Positions 32,798 to 42,412 of a stretch of 64,000 bases of DNA are shown piece by piece (the first letter of the stretch is position 1; each line of letters begins with the position of its first letter). The translations under genes and the position numbers were made by a program. Under the pieces are notes generated by a model. That model saw nothing but the letters and a program-made list of their open reading frames with translations. It did no database searches and was not told where the DNA came from. Source of the DNA: RGDT01 sp964630925 (GTDB lineage Bacteria > Planctomycetota > Planctomycetia > Gemmatales > Gemmataceae); contig CAZVZK010000021.1 in the NCBI GenBank assembly GCA_964630925.1, forward strand, positions 1 through 64,000. The letters run 5' to 3'.

Positions 32798-33664
32798 ATG
32801 CCGTCGCCGTTCCCGGGGATGGACCCGTATCTGGAGGGGCCCCTGTGCTTCTCCGACTTCCACCATGCGTTCATCACCTACCTGCGGGCGCAGCTCACGC
32901 GCACGCTGCCTGAGCCCTACTACGCCGCCATCGGCGAGCGCACCTGGGTGGAGTACGGCAACCAGCACCTCCCCGACGTCGGCGTCCTTCGCGAGGAGGT
33001 GCCCACGCCGGCGGCGTCTCAGGGCGGCCTGGCCGCCGCCGTCGAGGCGGAGGTCGAAGCGGTCGTCATCACCGTCCCCTCGTTGGAGGTCAGCGAGGGG
33101 TACATCGAGGTGTACACGCGGCGCGGCGACGATGAGCGCCTCGTGACGGCCATCGAGCTGCTCAGTCCGACGAACAAGACGCCCGGCGACAGGGGCAGGG
33201 CCGAATACGCCCGCAAGCAGTCCGAGGTCCTGCGCATGCAGGCCCACCTCGTCGAGATCGACCTGCTCCGTGGCGGCACGCACTCCACCGCCGTCCCGCT
33301 GGCCGACCTGCGTCGGCGCGTGCCGGCCTACGACTACCACGTCTGCATCAAGCCGTTCGACGCGCCGGAGGACTTCCACATCTTCCCGCTCGCCCTGACG
33401 CGCCGGCTGCCGATCATCCCCATCCCGCTACTCCCCGGCGACCCCCCGGTCAAACTCGACATCCAGGCGGCGCTGAACGAGGCGTATGACTCCGCCCCGT
33501 ACCGCCGTCGCGTGAACTACGCCGGTCCCGTGCCCGCCCCTGCGCTGTCGCCGGGGCAGGAGGCGTGGCTCGGCGCCCTGCTGGTCGAGAAGGGCCTGCG
33601 CCCCAGGCCGCCCGTCATTTCATCGGCAGACGCTTCGCCAGCTCCAGGGCCTGCGTCGCCTTGA
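32798..33664 (+). CDS. DUF4058 protein, copy 2 of a tandem pair
   Basis: 288 residues, same architecture as copy 1 (MPSPFPGMDPYLEG start; EVYTRRGDDERLVTAIELLSPTNKTPGDRG; C-terminus YAGPVPAPALSPGQEAWLGALLVEKGLRPRP). After the shared C-terminus it continues about 15 residues (SSADASPAPGP), encoded by sequence that is antisense to the end of the convergent TPR gene, with a 50-bp 3' overlap. The original stop may have been lost when the two genes were brought together. No function known. Confidence 0.85.
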   Translation: MPSPFPGMDPYLEGPLCFSDFHHAFITYLRAQLTRTLPEPYYAAIGERTWVEYGNQHLPDVGVLREEVPTPAASQGGLAAAVEAEVEAVVITVPSLEVSEGYIEVYTRRGDDERLVTAIELLSPTNKTPGDRGRAEYARKQSEVLRMQAHLVEIDLLRGGTHSTAVPLADLRRRVPAYDYHVCIKPFDAPEDFHIFPLALTRRLPIIPIPLLPGDPPVKLDIQAALNEAYDSAPYRRRVNYAGPVPAPALSPGQEAWLGALLVEKGLRPRPPVISSADASPAPGPASP

Positions 33665-35321
33665 GGTCGCCGGGCTTCTCCGTCAGCGCCGCCTGGAACG
33701 CCGCGATGGCGTCGGCCCGCTTCTTCTGCGTGTACGCCCGGTTGCCGTCCTGCATCGCCTTTCCGTACCGCGCCTGGCTCAGCCCTTCCTTCGCCGCCAG
33801 GTCGTCCGGCAGCAGCTTGGCCGCCGCCAGGAAGGCCGCCCGCGCGTCGGCCCACGCCCCCGACGCCAGGGCACGCCGGCCGATGAGCAACTGCCGCTCG
33901 TACTCCGTCTTGTTGCGGATGTCGCGGTCGCGGGCGATGACCGCGTTGCGTAGCGCCCGCTGGATGTCGGCGTTGAGGGCGTTGTACTTCAGCGCCTCGT
34001 TGTAGCCGATCACCGCGTCGGCGTAGCGCCCCGCCGCCATCGCCAGCTCCGCAGACTGGATCGCCGCCAGGTACCGCACCTGATTCGTCTTGAACGTCTC
34101 GCCCGCCTCCTCGGCCTGGCGCTGCAGCTTCGGCGCCTGCTTGTCCTCCGGCCAGGCGCGGGCCGCCTCGCCCGCCAGACGGGCCGCGTCATCAAACCGC
34201 CCCTCCTCCAGGGCCGCCTTCGCCTGGGCCAGACGCTTGGCGTTGGCCGACTTCACTTCCTTCAGGGCGGCGGACACGTCGCGTTGCAGGCGGGTGGCGT
34301 CTCGGTCGCCCGGCGCCAGACGCAGCGCCTTGTCCAGCGTGTCGAGGGCGTCCTGATACAGCATCTTGTTCTTGGCGGCGCGGGCGTCGTCGAGCAACGC
34401 CTCCAACTGCTTCTGCTTCTTCGCCAGGTCGGCGTCGCCGGCCATCTTGCCTTCGGCCTGCTTCAGCCCCGCCGCCGCCTCCGGCGTGTCCAGGATCAGC
34501 TTGGCGGCGGCGAACTCGCGGGCGGCGTCGCCGAAGCGCCCTCCGGCGAACGCCAGCTTGGCCGCCCCGAGGCGCTCGTTGTAGTCGGCCAGCTTCTTCT
34601 TCTCCGACTCGTCGTTCTTCAGCCCGGCATTGGCCTCCGCCAGCGCATCGAGAACCTCGCGGCTCGTCGGCGTCAGCGTGCGGGCCGCCTCCAGCAGCGT
34701 GATCGCCTGCGAGTACTTCTTCTCCAGGAGGGCCGCCTTGCCGTCGGCCACCAGCCTCTCGCGCTCGGCCTCCTTCTTGCCCGCGTCGATCTCGCCGCTC
34801 GCCTTGAGCTTGATCTCGACGCGCACGTCCACCAGCCCCTTCTCGGCGTCGGGGAGGCCGGGGACGAGCTTCAGGGCGTCATCGAACAGTTTCTCGGCCT
34901 CGGCGAGCTTGCCGTCGTCCAGCGCCTTCTTCGCACTCTTGACGAGGTCGGCGGCCGCCGCCTTGTTCTTCTCGGCGGCGAACGCCTTGCGGTCGTCATC
35001 GAGCTTCTTCTGCTTCTCCTCCAGCTCCCTCTTCGCCGCGCTGTCGTCGGCGGACGGGGGCGCCGGCTGCGGGTTGCGCGGGCCGGAGAGCATGATGGCG
35101 GCGGTGACGATGGCCCCGCCGAGGATGAGCGACGCCACGGACGTGGCCCAGAACACCGGGCCGAAGGCCGAGCGCCGCGGCTCCTCCTCCACGGAGGCCG
35201 GCGCGGGGGCGGTGAACGAGTTACGGCACTCCGGGCAGCGCAGGCTGGCGCCGGGGGAGAGGGGCCGGTCGGAACGCAGTGAACGGCTGCACGACGGGCA
35301 GGTGATGATCTGGGTGGCCAT
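33615..35321 (-). CDS. Zinc-ribbon/TM/TPR-type protein
   Basis: 568 residues. An N-terminal zinc ribbon (CPSCSRSLRS to CRCPEC-like Cys pairs, residues 8-32) is followed by one transmembrane helix (FWATSVASLILGGAIVTAAIML, about 55-78). A long helical periplasmic part follows: a coiled coil (KRELEEKQKKLDDDRKAFAAEKNK) and then about eight TPR-like repeats (GKLAEAEKLFDDALKLVPG, KKYSQAITLLEAARTLTP, ALDTLDKALRLAPGD). It is probably a scaffold linking cytoplasm and envelope. A TTGACG-N17-GATGAT promoter lies upstream. It converges with, and overlaps, the DUF4058 gene. Confidence 0.8.
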   Translation of the reverse strand: MATQIITCPSCSRSLRSDRPLSPGASLRCPECRNSFTAPAPASVEEEPRRSAFGPVFWATSVASLILGGAIVTAAIMLSGPRNPQPAPPSADDSAAKRELEEKQKKLDDDRKAFAAEKNKAAAADLVKSAKKALDDGKLAEAEKLFDDALKLVPGLPDAEKGLVDVRVEIKLKASGEIDAGKKEAERERLVADGKAALLEKKYSQAITLLEAARTLTPTSREVLDALAEANAGLKNDESEKKKLADYNERLGAAKLAFAGGRFGDAAREFAAAKLILDTPEAAAGLKQAEGKMAGDADLAKKQKQLEALLDDARAAKNKMLYQDALDTLDKALRLAPGDRDATRLQRDVSAALKEVKSANAKRLAQAKAALEEGRFDDAARLAGEAARAWPEDKQAPKLQRQAEEAGETFKTNQVRYLAAIQSAELAMAAGRYADAVIGYNEALKYNALNADIQRALRNAVIARDRDIRNKTEYERQLLIGRRALASGAWADARAAFLAAAKLLPDDLAAKEGLSQARYGKAMQDGNRAYTQKKRADAIAAFQAALTEKPGDLKATQALELAKRLPMK

Positions 35322-35354
35322 CGGGTGCCTCTCCTGGGAATCGCGCCTACCGCG

Positions 35355-35383
35355 ATCATCTCGCCGGGTGGGGCCGGCGTCAA
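35355..35383 (-). promoter_or_regulatory. Promoter TTGACG-N17-GATGAT (minus strand)
   Basis: -35 complement at 35378-35383, -10 complement at 35355-35360, spacer 17 nt, 34 nt before the TPR/zinc-ribbon gene start. Confidence 0.5.
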
Positions 35384-35432
35384 GTGTGCGTTCCCAGGAG
35401 AATGCGCGAATCGGGCCGACTTGCGCCGGCCG

Positions 35433-36374
35433 TCACCCCACCTCGACGCGGCCACGGAACCACTCGGCCACCCGCTCCAGCCCCTCGGCGATGCCGAATC
35501 CCTGGCGGTAACCGAGGTCCTCCATCGCCCGCCGGATGTCGGCCTGGCTGTGCTTCACGTCCCCGGCCCGCCGCTCGGTGAAGCGGGGCCTCACGTCCGT
35601 CCCCATGATCCGGTTGAGGTGCCCGAGGAGGTCGAGCAGCGTGGTCCGCCCGCCGCCGGCCACGTTGTACACCTTCCCACTCGCGTTCGGGGCATCGGCT
35701 GCCTTGAGGTTGGCCTGCACCACGTCGGCGACGAAGGTGAAGTCACGCGACTGCGTCCCGTCGCCGTGGATCGTCGGCCTCTCGCCGTTGGTGATCGCCC
35801 GCAGGAACAGCGGGATGACGGCGGCATACGGGCTGTCCGGCGTCTGCCGTGGGCCGAAGACGTTGAAGTAGCGGAGACGCACCGTCTGCAGGCCATAGAC
35901 CTCCGTGAAGGCGGCGCAGTACTGCTCGCCCGCGAGTTTCGCCACTGCGTAGGGCGACAGCGGCAGGGTGGGGTCGGTCTCGCTCTTGGGGAGTTTCTCC
36001 GAAGCCCCGTAGGCGCTGGACGACGCGGCGTAGACCACCCGCCGCACGCCGGCGTCGCGTGCCGCTAACAGCACGTTCAGCGTCCCATCGACGCAGGCGC
36101 GGTGGGTCGCCATCGGGTTCGCGACGCTGCGCGGCACCGAGGCCAGCGCCGCCTGATGGAACACCACATCGACGCCGCGCATGGCGGACTGGACGGCGTC
36201 GGGGTCGGTGATGTCGCCTTCGATCACGTCGATGCCGTTGACGCCGTCGAGGTTGGCGGGGTCGCCGGTGCTGAAGTCGTCGAGGACGCGCACGTCATCG
36301 CCGCGTGCGGCGAGCGCCTCGACGATGTGGGAGCCGATGAAGCCCGCGCCGCCGGTCACGAGAAAGGTCGCCAT
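35433..36374 (-). CDS. NAD-dependent UDP-sugar 4-epimerase (extended SDR)
   Basis: A 313-residue extended short-chain dehydrogenase. Visible motifs: TGGAGFIGSHI for NAD binding, DDFSTG, ASSSAYG with the catalytic Ser, the YxxxK pair (PYAVAK), RYFNVFGPRQ, and GDGTQSRDFTFV. It is most like the Gne/WbpP group that epimerises UDP-GlcNAc or UDP-GlcNAcA, or GalE for UDP-glucose. The next gene on the strand is a UDP-sugar dehydrogenase, so together they could supply a UDP-hexosaminuronic acid for surface polysaccharide. The exact sugar is inference. Confidence 0.85.
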   Translation of the reverse strand: MATFLVTGGAGFIGSHIVEALAARGDDVRVLDDFSTGDPANLDGVNGIDVIEGDITDPDAVQSAMRGVDVVFHQAALASVPRSVANPMATHRACVDGTLNVLLAARDAGVRRVVYAASSSAYGASEKLPKSETDPTLPLSPYAVAKLAGEQYCAAFTEVYGLQTVRLRYFNVFGPRQTPDSPYAAVIPLFLRAITNGERPTIHGDGTQSRDFTFVADVVQANLKAADAPNASGKVYNVAGGGRTTLLDLLGHLNRIMGTDVRPRFTERRAGDVKHSQADIRRAMEDLGYRQGFGIAEGLERVAEWFRGRVEVG

Positions 36375-36400
36375 CCGTGGTGTTCCTTGTCTTGCAGAGG

Positions 36401-36466
36401 AATGGGACGAATAGGCCGGATGGGGCCGACGGGACGGCTACGCCCCATTCGGCCCATCGTGCCTCT
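36401..36466. repeat. Inverted repeat of GGGACGAAT-type words
   Basis: Words such as ATGGGACGA, ATAGGCCGG and ATGGGGCCGA (36401-36437) partly complement 36443-36466 (GCCCCATTCGGCCCATCGT). It fills the 100-bp gap between the epimerase and dehydrogenase genes. Imperfect, hence lower confidence. Confidence 0.55.
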
Positions 36467-36474
36467 CCAGCGCC

Positions 36475-37827
36475 TCACGCCTTCACGACGCGGGCCGCCC
36501 CGCGCAGGCCGGCCGTGGCGTTGCGCGTATCGACTACCAGCCCCGCCGACGCCAGCACGCGCCCGTAGTCCACCTTCGCGTGGTCCGTCACGATCAGCAC
36601 GCAGTCCTGGCCCTCCAGGAAGGCCTCCGTCAGAGGGCTGCTGCGCATCGCCGGCAGCGTCGGGTGGTGGCGCATCCTGGGCAGCGACCCGACGTGCGGG
36701 TCGTGGTACGTCACCACCGCCCCCCGCGCGATCAGCGCCTCCATGATCGGGAACGCCGGCGACTCGCGTGGGTCGTCCACGTCCTTCTTGTACGCCACCC
36801 CGATCACGCACACGTGGCTGCCCCTCACCGCCTTGCCGTCGCCGTTCAGGGCGTCGGCCACGCGGTCCACGACGCGCCGCGGCATCGCCGTGTTGATCTC
36901 GCCCGCCAGCTCGATGAACCGCGTGTTCACCCCCACCTTGCGCGCCGCGTACGTCAGGTAGAACGGGTCGATGGGGATGCAGTGCCCGCCCAGGCCGGGG
37001 CCGGGGTAGAACGCCTGGAACCCGAACGGCTTGGTCTTCGCCGCCTCGATCACCTCCCAGACGTCGATCCCCATCTCGTCGAACACCGTCTTCAGCTCGT
37101 TGACGAGCGCGATGTTCACCGCGCGGTAGGTGTTCTCAAGGATCTTGGCCGCCTCGGCGACCTTGAGGCTCGTCACCGGCACCACGCCGTCCACCACCGG
37201 GCGGTACAGCGCCACGGCGGCGGCGAGGCTCGCACGATCCAACCCGCCGACCACCTTGGGGATGTTGCGCGTGGCGAAGTCGCGGTTGCCGGGGTCCTCG
37301 CGCTCGGGGCTGTAGGCCAGCAGGAAGTCCTTGCCTGCGATCAGCCCCGACTCCTCGAGGATGGGCCGCAGAACGTCCTCGGTCGTGCCGGGGTAGGTGC
37401 TGCTCTCCAGCACCACGAGCTGGCCCTGACGCAGATGGGGCATGATGGCCCGGCCCGTCGCCTCGATGCACGACAGGTCCGGCTCGCGGGCCTCGCCCAG
37501 CGGCGTCGGAACGCAGATGACGATGGCGTCGGCCTCGACGAAGTTCGACGGGTCATCCGTCGCCATGAACCGCCCGCCGGCGTTCAGCTCGGCGATGCGG
37601 TCGCCGTCGATGTGGCCGATGTAGCTCTCGCCGCGGCCCAGCCGGGCGATCTTGTCGGCGTCGATGTCGAACCCGATGACGCGGAAGCCGCCCCAGACGA
37701 ACGTCTCCGCCAGGGGCAGCCCGACGTACCCCAGCCCGACGACCGCCACGCGGGCGGTGCGGCTCTCGATGCGGGACAGAAGACGCTCGGCCATCGACCC
37801 GGCCGCCGTCGCTCGTTTCACGCTCAT
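36475..37827 (-). CDS. Nucleotide-sugar dehydrogenase (UDP-N-acetyl-hexosamine 6-dehydrogenase, WbpA-like)
   Basis: 450 residues from the ATG at 37825-37827, with GGAGGG eight bases upstream. NAD-binding VVGLGYVGLPLAETF, the long helix with EVIEAAKTKPFGFQAFYPGPG, the catalytic Cys in GLGGHCIPIDP, and the C-terminal UDP-binding domain (VIGVAYKKDVDDPRESPA) define the family. The GGHC form and PFGF context favour WbpA/WecC-type enzymes oxidising UDP-GlcNAc or UDP-ManNAc to the uronic acid. It is paired with the epimerase gene downstream; a heptamer-repeat hairpin lies upstream of its start. Confidence 0.9.
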   Translation of the reverse strand: MSVKRATAAGSMAERLLSRIESRTARVAVVGLGYVGLPLAETFVWGGFRVIGFDIDADKIARLGRGESYIGHIDGDRIAELNAGGRFMATDDPSNFVEADAIVICVPTPLGEAREPDLSCIEATGRAIMPHLRQGQLVVLESSTYPGTTEDVLRPILEESGLIAGKDFLLAYSPEREDPGNRDFATRNIPKVVGGLDRASLAAAVALYRPVVDGVVPVTSLKVAEAAKILENTYRAVNIALVNELKTVFDEMGIDVWEVIEAAKTKPFGFQAFYPGPGLGGHCIPIDPFYLTYAARKVGVNTRFIELAGEINTAMPRRVVDRVADALNGDGKAVRGSHVCVIGVAYKKDVDDPRESPAFPIMEALIARGAVVTYHDPHVGSLPRMRHHPTLPAMRSSPLTEAFLEGQDCVLIVTDHAKVDYGRVLASAGLVVDTRNATAGLRGAARVVKA

Positions 37828-37849
37828 GATGCAACCCTCCCTGGTTGGA

Positions 37850-37936
37850 GGAGTGCAGAGTTCAGAGTGCAAAGTGCAGAACGACAGCCAATGATCTCGC
37901 TTCACTCTGCACTTTGCACTCTGAATTCTGCACTCC
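37850..37936. repeat. 31-bp inverted repeat of AGAGTTC/AGAGTGC heptamers
   Basis: 37850-37880 and 37906-37936 are complementary with a single mismatch; the words have period 7. It fills the gap between the TPR gene stop and the dehydrogenase start on the minus strand. Confidence 0.9.
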
Positions 37937-37940
37937 GACG

Positions 37941-40900
37941 TCACATTCCGTAAGCCGCCAGCAGCTTGCGGGCCGCCTCCTGCTCGACGGGGTGCAGGAT
38001 CGCCACCTCCAGCCCCGCGTCCTTCGCCCGCGTCAACGCCGTCCGCGCCGACTCCTTGTCCTTCGCCTCGTGGTGCGCCCTCGCCAGGTGGAACAGACGC
38101 TGCGCCGATGTGCCGTCCGCCGCCGCCTCCTTCAGGTCCGTGATGGCGCTGTCGGGGTCCTTCAGCGCCAGGTGGATCAGGCCGCGCGTGTCGAGCAGGT
38201 CGGCGCGGCGGCCCATGCCGGCCAGCGCCTTCTCGATGTGCGTCAACGCCTCCTTCGCGTTGCCGCCGCCGTGCGCCAGCATCCACGCCAGGTTGTTCAT
38301 CGCGACGAAGTTATTCGGCTCCTTCGCCAGCACGTCGCGGTACAGCGTCGCCGCCTCCGGGTACTGGCCCCGGCGGTCCAGGAGATCCGCGAGCTGCAAC
38401 TTCAGGATCGTGCTGCCCGGCTTCGCCTCGATGGCCGTCTTCAGGCGGACCTCCACGGCGGCCACCTGGGCGTCCGTCGGCGACGACACCTGCAACAGCG
38501 ACGTGTTCACGCCGGCGATCACCTCCGGCGGGCACTTGCCGGCCTTCCACGCCTCGGCGCACTTCGCGTGGGCTTCAGCGAACCGCCTCTGCCGCGCCAG
38601 CACGTCGATCAGCAGCACCACCTCCTCGGGGCGGGCCCCATCACGTCTGATGTGCTTCTCCATCAATGCCAGGGCTTCATCGTTCTTGCCGCGTGCCTCG
38701 GAGATGCGGCAGCGGAGATCGACGCTGGCGAAGCCGTTCGGCCCCACCTCGCGCTGCTTCTCCAGATCCTCGAGCATCCCGACGATGCGCTCGGCCTCGG
38801 CGAGGCCGGCCGGCGTGCGGCCCTTGCCGATCAGGCTCATCGCGTACTGAGCGAGGTAGCGCGGCGTCCGCAGTTGGCCCTGAGCCAGGTCGCGCAGCTT
38901 GTCCTGCGAGCGCGAGGTCTGCCCCTGGGCGTCGTACAGGACGGCCAGGATGAAGCGGTCGTCCGGGGCGAGGGCGTTCTTCCGTTCGAGCGACTCGAAC
39001 AGGGCGATGGCCCGCGTGCGGAACTGCCGCTGACCCTGCGACGCCAGCACCCGCGCCTGCGCCCGCACGAGGTCGGTCGGCCTGTTGCGTTCGTCGGAGG
39101 GCGGCAGCCGGCCCGCCGTGTCCAGCGCCAGGCCCACCAGCTCCAGCGCCTCCGTGAAGCGTTTGTAGTCCGTGCTGTTGGCGAGGACGACGGCCAGGCC
39201 GCGCCGCGCCCACTCCTGATCGGCGGGCGTTGCCCCCTTGGTGGCGAGCGTGCGCAGGAGCGGCTCGGCCTCCGTCGGGCGGCCGGCGGCCAGGTGGGCC
39301 GCCGCCACCGTCTTCAACACGGCCGGGTCGCTCTTTCCGGCGGCGAGGGCGGCCTCGTAGTGCTTGCGCGACTCGGCCGGCTGCGACACCGCGTCGTGGC
39401 ACTGCGCCAGCGCGAGCGCCCTCCTGGCCGGGTCGATGGCCTTCGCCGCCTCGGCGATGGCGGCCAGCGCCTCGGGCCGACGCTTCAGCTCGACGAGGAG
39501 CTGCACGCGGCCCAGCCAGCCCTCGGGGTCGGCCGGGGCCGCCTTGATCGCCTCGTCGATCTTCTGTTCGGCCTCCGCGAAACGCTTGTTGCTGGCGAGG
39601 ACGCGGGCCATGAACACGAGGTCGCGCGGCTCGCGCGACTCGCCACGGATGGCGACGCGTGCCAGCTCCAGCGCCCGCGACACGTCGCCGCGGTTGATCG
39701 CGACCTGCACGGCCAGCCGGCCCAGGATGGCGTCACGAAGGATCGCCGCGTTCAGCCGGGACAGCTGCACCTGGGCGTCGTCGTTGCGCCCGGCCTTCGT
39801 CAGCAGCGACACCAGCCGCCCGATGACCGCCGGGCTGCTCTCGCCGTTCTTGACGGCCTCCTGCAGGTTCGTGATCGCCTCCTCGGGCCGGCCAGACAGC
39901 TCGGCCACCTCGGAACGCGCCAGGAACAGCGCCGCCCACGACGGCCTCGCCTGCTGGACGGCGTCCAGCTCGCGGGTGGCCATCTCCAGGTTCTTGGAGC
40001 GGTCCTCCTCGGCCCTGGCGTTCCTCGTCCGCCAGATGGCGGCCAACGCCTGCCCGTAGTGCTGGTACGTCCCGCCCGTCCGCTCGATGGCGGCGACGGC
40101 GTCGAGGGCCGCCTTCATGCCCTTCTCGTCGTTCTGCTTCAGGGCGGCGTCGAACAGGAGGAGCTGCAGGCGCAGGTCGCCGCTGTAACGTGGCAGTTTC
40201 GCCAGCTCGCCCCACAGACGCCGGGCCTCGGCGGGCTTGTTGGCGCGGAGGGCCGCGTCGGCCAGGCCGCCCAGGAGGCGGGCCTGCTCCTCCTCGGTGA
40301 ACCTGTCACGGGCCGCGGAGTGATCGGTCTTGTTGTCCGGCATGCGGTTCAGCGCCAGGCGGAGCGGCACGCGGTCGCCTACCTTTGTCCGCGCCTCGTC
40401 GAGAATCTTGCGGGCCTCCTCCGGCTTCTTGTCGCGGAGGGACAGCTCGGCGAGGGCGGTCCACAGCTCGGCCTCGTCGGCCTGCCCGGCGCGGGCCTTC
40501 TCCAGAGTCTCACGGGCCTCGGAGGGCTTGCCCTGGCGGACGAGCAGCTCGGCACGCAGCAGGGCGATCTCGACGGTGGCGTTCGGGTTGTGCGTGGCGG
40601 CCTGATCGAGCAGGGTCACGGCGTTGCCCCAGTCGGGCTTCTCGTTCAGCGCCTGCATCTGCATCTCCAGCCGGGCCACGTCGAGCAGGGCGCGGGTCGG
40701 GATGCGTCCCTGCTTGCCCAACACCTGGTACTGGTGGGCGGCGTCGGCGAGCTGGCCCTGGAGCAGACGGGCGGCGGCCATGCCCATGTGGGCCTGGACG
40801 GAGGCCGAGTCCCAGTCGGCGGCGCGCTTGTAGGCGTTGAACATCTGCGTCGGTTCTTCCAGACGCTCGTAGCAGGCGCCGAGGTAGAGGTCGGCCTGGC

Positions 40901-42227
40901 AGGCGAGGTCGGGTTGCGCGGCCAGGGCCGAGCGGGCGCGCTCGAACAGGCCGGCGGCCTCGGCCCAGCGGCGCTCGTGCAGGGCGAGGCGGGCCTTCAT
41001 GTAGTCCGCCGCGCCCACGATGCCGGCCTTGCGCACGGAGTCGGTGACGGACTCGATCTCGGCGCGCTGCTTGTCGAGGTTGGGCGCGCGGGCGTCGCCC
41101 TTGCCCGGCTCGATGTCCAGGCCGTCGAGGAGCATGTTCCCCTTGTGCCACAGTAGCTGGAACTCGCCGTTGTCGTCGCCGGGGGCCTTGCGGCCGCGGA
41201 CGAGGTCGAGGCCGCGGGCGATGAGCTGGAACGCCTTCTCGCGGTGGATCTTGAGGGCGGCGAGGCGCTGGTCCTCCGAGCGTGCGGGGTCCTCGACGGC
41301 GGCCCGGCCCCGCAGGCGCTCGAGGTCCGCGGCGGCGAGGAGGACGTCGACGCTGTCGGGCTTGCGTTTGATGGCCTGGGCCACGTCGTCGGCGGCCTCG
41401 GACAGGGCGAGGGCGCCCTTGCCGGCGTTCTCGCGGAGGTTGATGAGGTCGAACTCGCGGCGGTAACGCCAGCGGGCGAGGTACGCCTCGTGGGCCGCCT
41501 GGTTCTTCTCGATCAATGAGTTGATCGCGTTGTCGGCCTCGGCCTGGAGGGCCTTGCGCGCCGTGTCCGATGTCTCCGTCTGGCGGCGGAGGAGGGTGGC
41601 GAGGCGGACGTAGCTGGCGTGGATCTCCGGGGCGTGGCGCATGGCCAGGCGGTAGCAGGCGCCGGCGTCCTCTGGCTTCTTCTCCTCCTCCAGGAGGATG
41701 CCCCAGAACGACTCCAGCTCGCCCCTGGCGGCGTCGGGGCGGAGCATGGCCTCGGGCAACGCCTGCTTCTTGGCGCGGGCCTCGCGCTCGGCGGCGACGG
41801 CGGTCATCATGTCGCTCTCGGGCAGGAGCTTCTTGATGGAGTCGCGGGCCTGGGCGAATTCGCGGACGCCGATGGCGGTCTTGACCAGGAGGCGGCGGAG
41901 GGCGGGGTCCTCGTCGGAACGGAGGACCTGATCCATGAGGGCGATGGCGCGGAGGCGTTGGCGTGGCGTGCCGGCGGTGCCGTCGCCGACCCAAAGGCGG
42001 GCGAGGTTGGCGCGCTCGACGTTGTCGCGCGGGTTGAACTCCAGGTAGCGCTGGAGCATCTTGGCGGCCTGCGCGGTGTCGCCCTTCTCCTCGGCGCGGC
42101 GGGCCTGCCAGCGGAGGGACTCGCCGATGCGCTTCTGCTGGAAGAGGTAGAGCATCGCGGCGCCGGCCGCGAGGGCGGCGACGGCCACGAGCAGGAACAG
42201 GAACGCCTTACCGTTGATCTTCCTCAT
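37941..42227 (-). CDS. Giant membrane-anchored TPR protein (1428 residues)
   Basis: Starts at the ATG 42225-42227 (MRKINGKAF). One N-terminal transmembrane helix (AFLFLLVAVAALAAGAAMLYLF) anchors an all-helical chain with more than twenty TPR-like units (AQAAKMLQRYLEFNPRDN near the start, YPEAATLYRDVLAKEPNNFVAMNNLAWML and ALTHIEKALAGM near the end). Large TPR proteins of this layout are associated with exopolysaccharide export and exosortase clusters (PrsT-like), and here it lies between the UDP-sugar enzymes and a PEP-CTERM protein. It probably acts as a periplasmic scaffold. The plus-strand frame of 1103 codons inside it is a shadow. Confidence 0.8.
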   Translation of the reverse strand: MRKINGKAFLFLLVAVAALAAGAAMLYLFQQKRIGESLRWQARRAEEKGDTAQAAKMLQRYLEFNPRDNVERANLARLWVGDGTAGTPRQRLRAIALMDQVLRSDEDPALRRLLVKTAIGVREFAQARDSIKKLLPESDMMTAVAAEREARAKKQALPEAMLRPDAARGELESFWGILLEEEKKPEDAGACYRLAMRHAPEIHASYVRLATLLRRQTETSDTARKALQAEADNAINSLIEKNQAAHEAYLARWRYRREFDLINLRENAGKGALALSEAADDVAQAIKRKPDSVDVLLAAADLERLRGRAAVEDPARSEDQRLAALKIHREKAFQLIARGLDLVRGRKAPGDDNGEFQLLWHKGNMLLDGLDIEPGKGDARAPNLDKQRAEIESVTDSVRKAGIVGAADYMKARLALHERRWAEAAGLFERARSALAAQPDLACQADLYLGACYERLEEPTQMFNAYKRAADWDSASVQAHMGMAAARLLQGQLADAAHQYQVLGKQGRIPTRALLDVARLEMQMQALNEKPDWGNAVTLLDQAATHNPNATVEIALLRAELLVRQGKPSEARETLEKARAGQADEAELWTALAELSLRDKKPEEARKILDEARTKVGDRVPLRLALNRMPDNKTDHSAARDRFTEEEQARLLGGLADAALRANKPAEARRLWGELAKLPRYSGDLRLQLLLFDAALKQNDEKGMKAALDAVAAIERTGGTYQHYGQALAAIWRTRNARAEEDRSKNLEMATRELDAVQQARPSWAALFLARSEVAELSGRPEEAITNLQEAVKNGESSPAVIGRLVSLLTKAGRNDDAQVQLSRLNAAILRDAILGRLAVQVAINRGDVSRALELARVAIRGESREPRDLVFMARVLASNKRFAEAEQKIDEAIKAAPADPEGWLGRVQLLVELKRRPEALAAIAEAAKAIDPARRALALAQCHDAVSQPAESRKHYEAALAAGKSDPAVLKTVAAAHLAAGRPTEAEPLLRTLATKGATPADQEWARRGLAVVLANSTDYKRFTEALELVGLALDTAGRLPPSDERNRPTDLVRAQARVLASQGQRQFRTRAIALFESLERKNALAPDDRFILAVLYDAQGQTSRSQDKLRDLAQGQLRTPRYLAQYAMSLIGKGRTPAGLAEAERIVGMLEDLEKQREVGPNGFASVDLRCRISEARGKNDEALALMEKHIRRDGARPEEVVLLIDVLARQRRFAEAHAKCAEAWKAGKCPPEVIAGVNTSLLQVSSPTDAQVAAVEVRLKTAIEAKPGSTILKLQLADLLDRRGQYPEAATLYRDVLAKEPNNFVAMNNLAWMLAHGGGNAKEALTHIEKALAGMGRRADLLDTRGLIHLALKDPDSAITDLKEAAADGTSAQRLFHLARAHHEAKDKESARTALTRAKDAGLEVAILHPVEQEAARKLLAAYGM

Positions 42228-42372
42228 CGGTGTCCATCCATGGGGTGAGGCCCGGCGCTCCTGCCGGGGCCGGGGAAGAGGGCGCGGACCGGGTGCGTGG
42301 GGGGCGGGGCGTCGGCGGGAGGGGGTGGTCTGGACATCCTTGGTGTGCCGTCCGTGGTGCGTCACTCAGGGC

Positions 42373-42397
42373 GGGGCGGCCCGTCGTGGGCCGCCCC
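42373..42397 (-). terminator. GC hairpin downstream of the PEP-CTERM gene
   Basis: A 10-bp perfect stem (GGGGCGGCCC and its complement) with a 5-nt loop, 15 nt after the PEP-CTERM stop on the minus strand. There is no T-run, so termination efficiency is uncertain. Confidence 0.5.
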
Positions 42398-42412
42398 TTC
42401 GGTCAACGTCGG

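Noticed and set aside
37845..41156. Open plus-strand frame of 1103 codons
   Set aside because: It is antisense to the giant TPR gene; composition is Arg/Gly/Leu-rich without motifs, as expected for a high-GC shadow frame.
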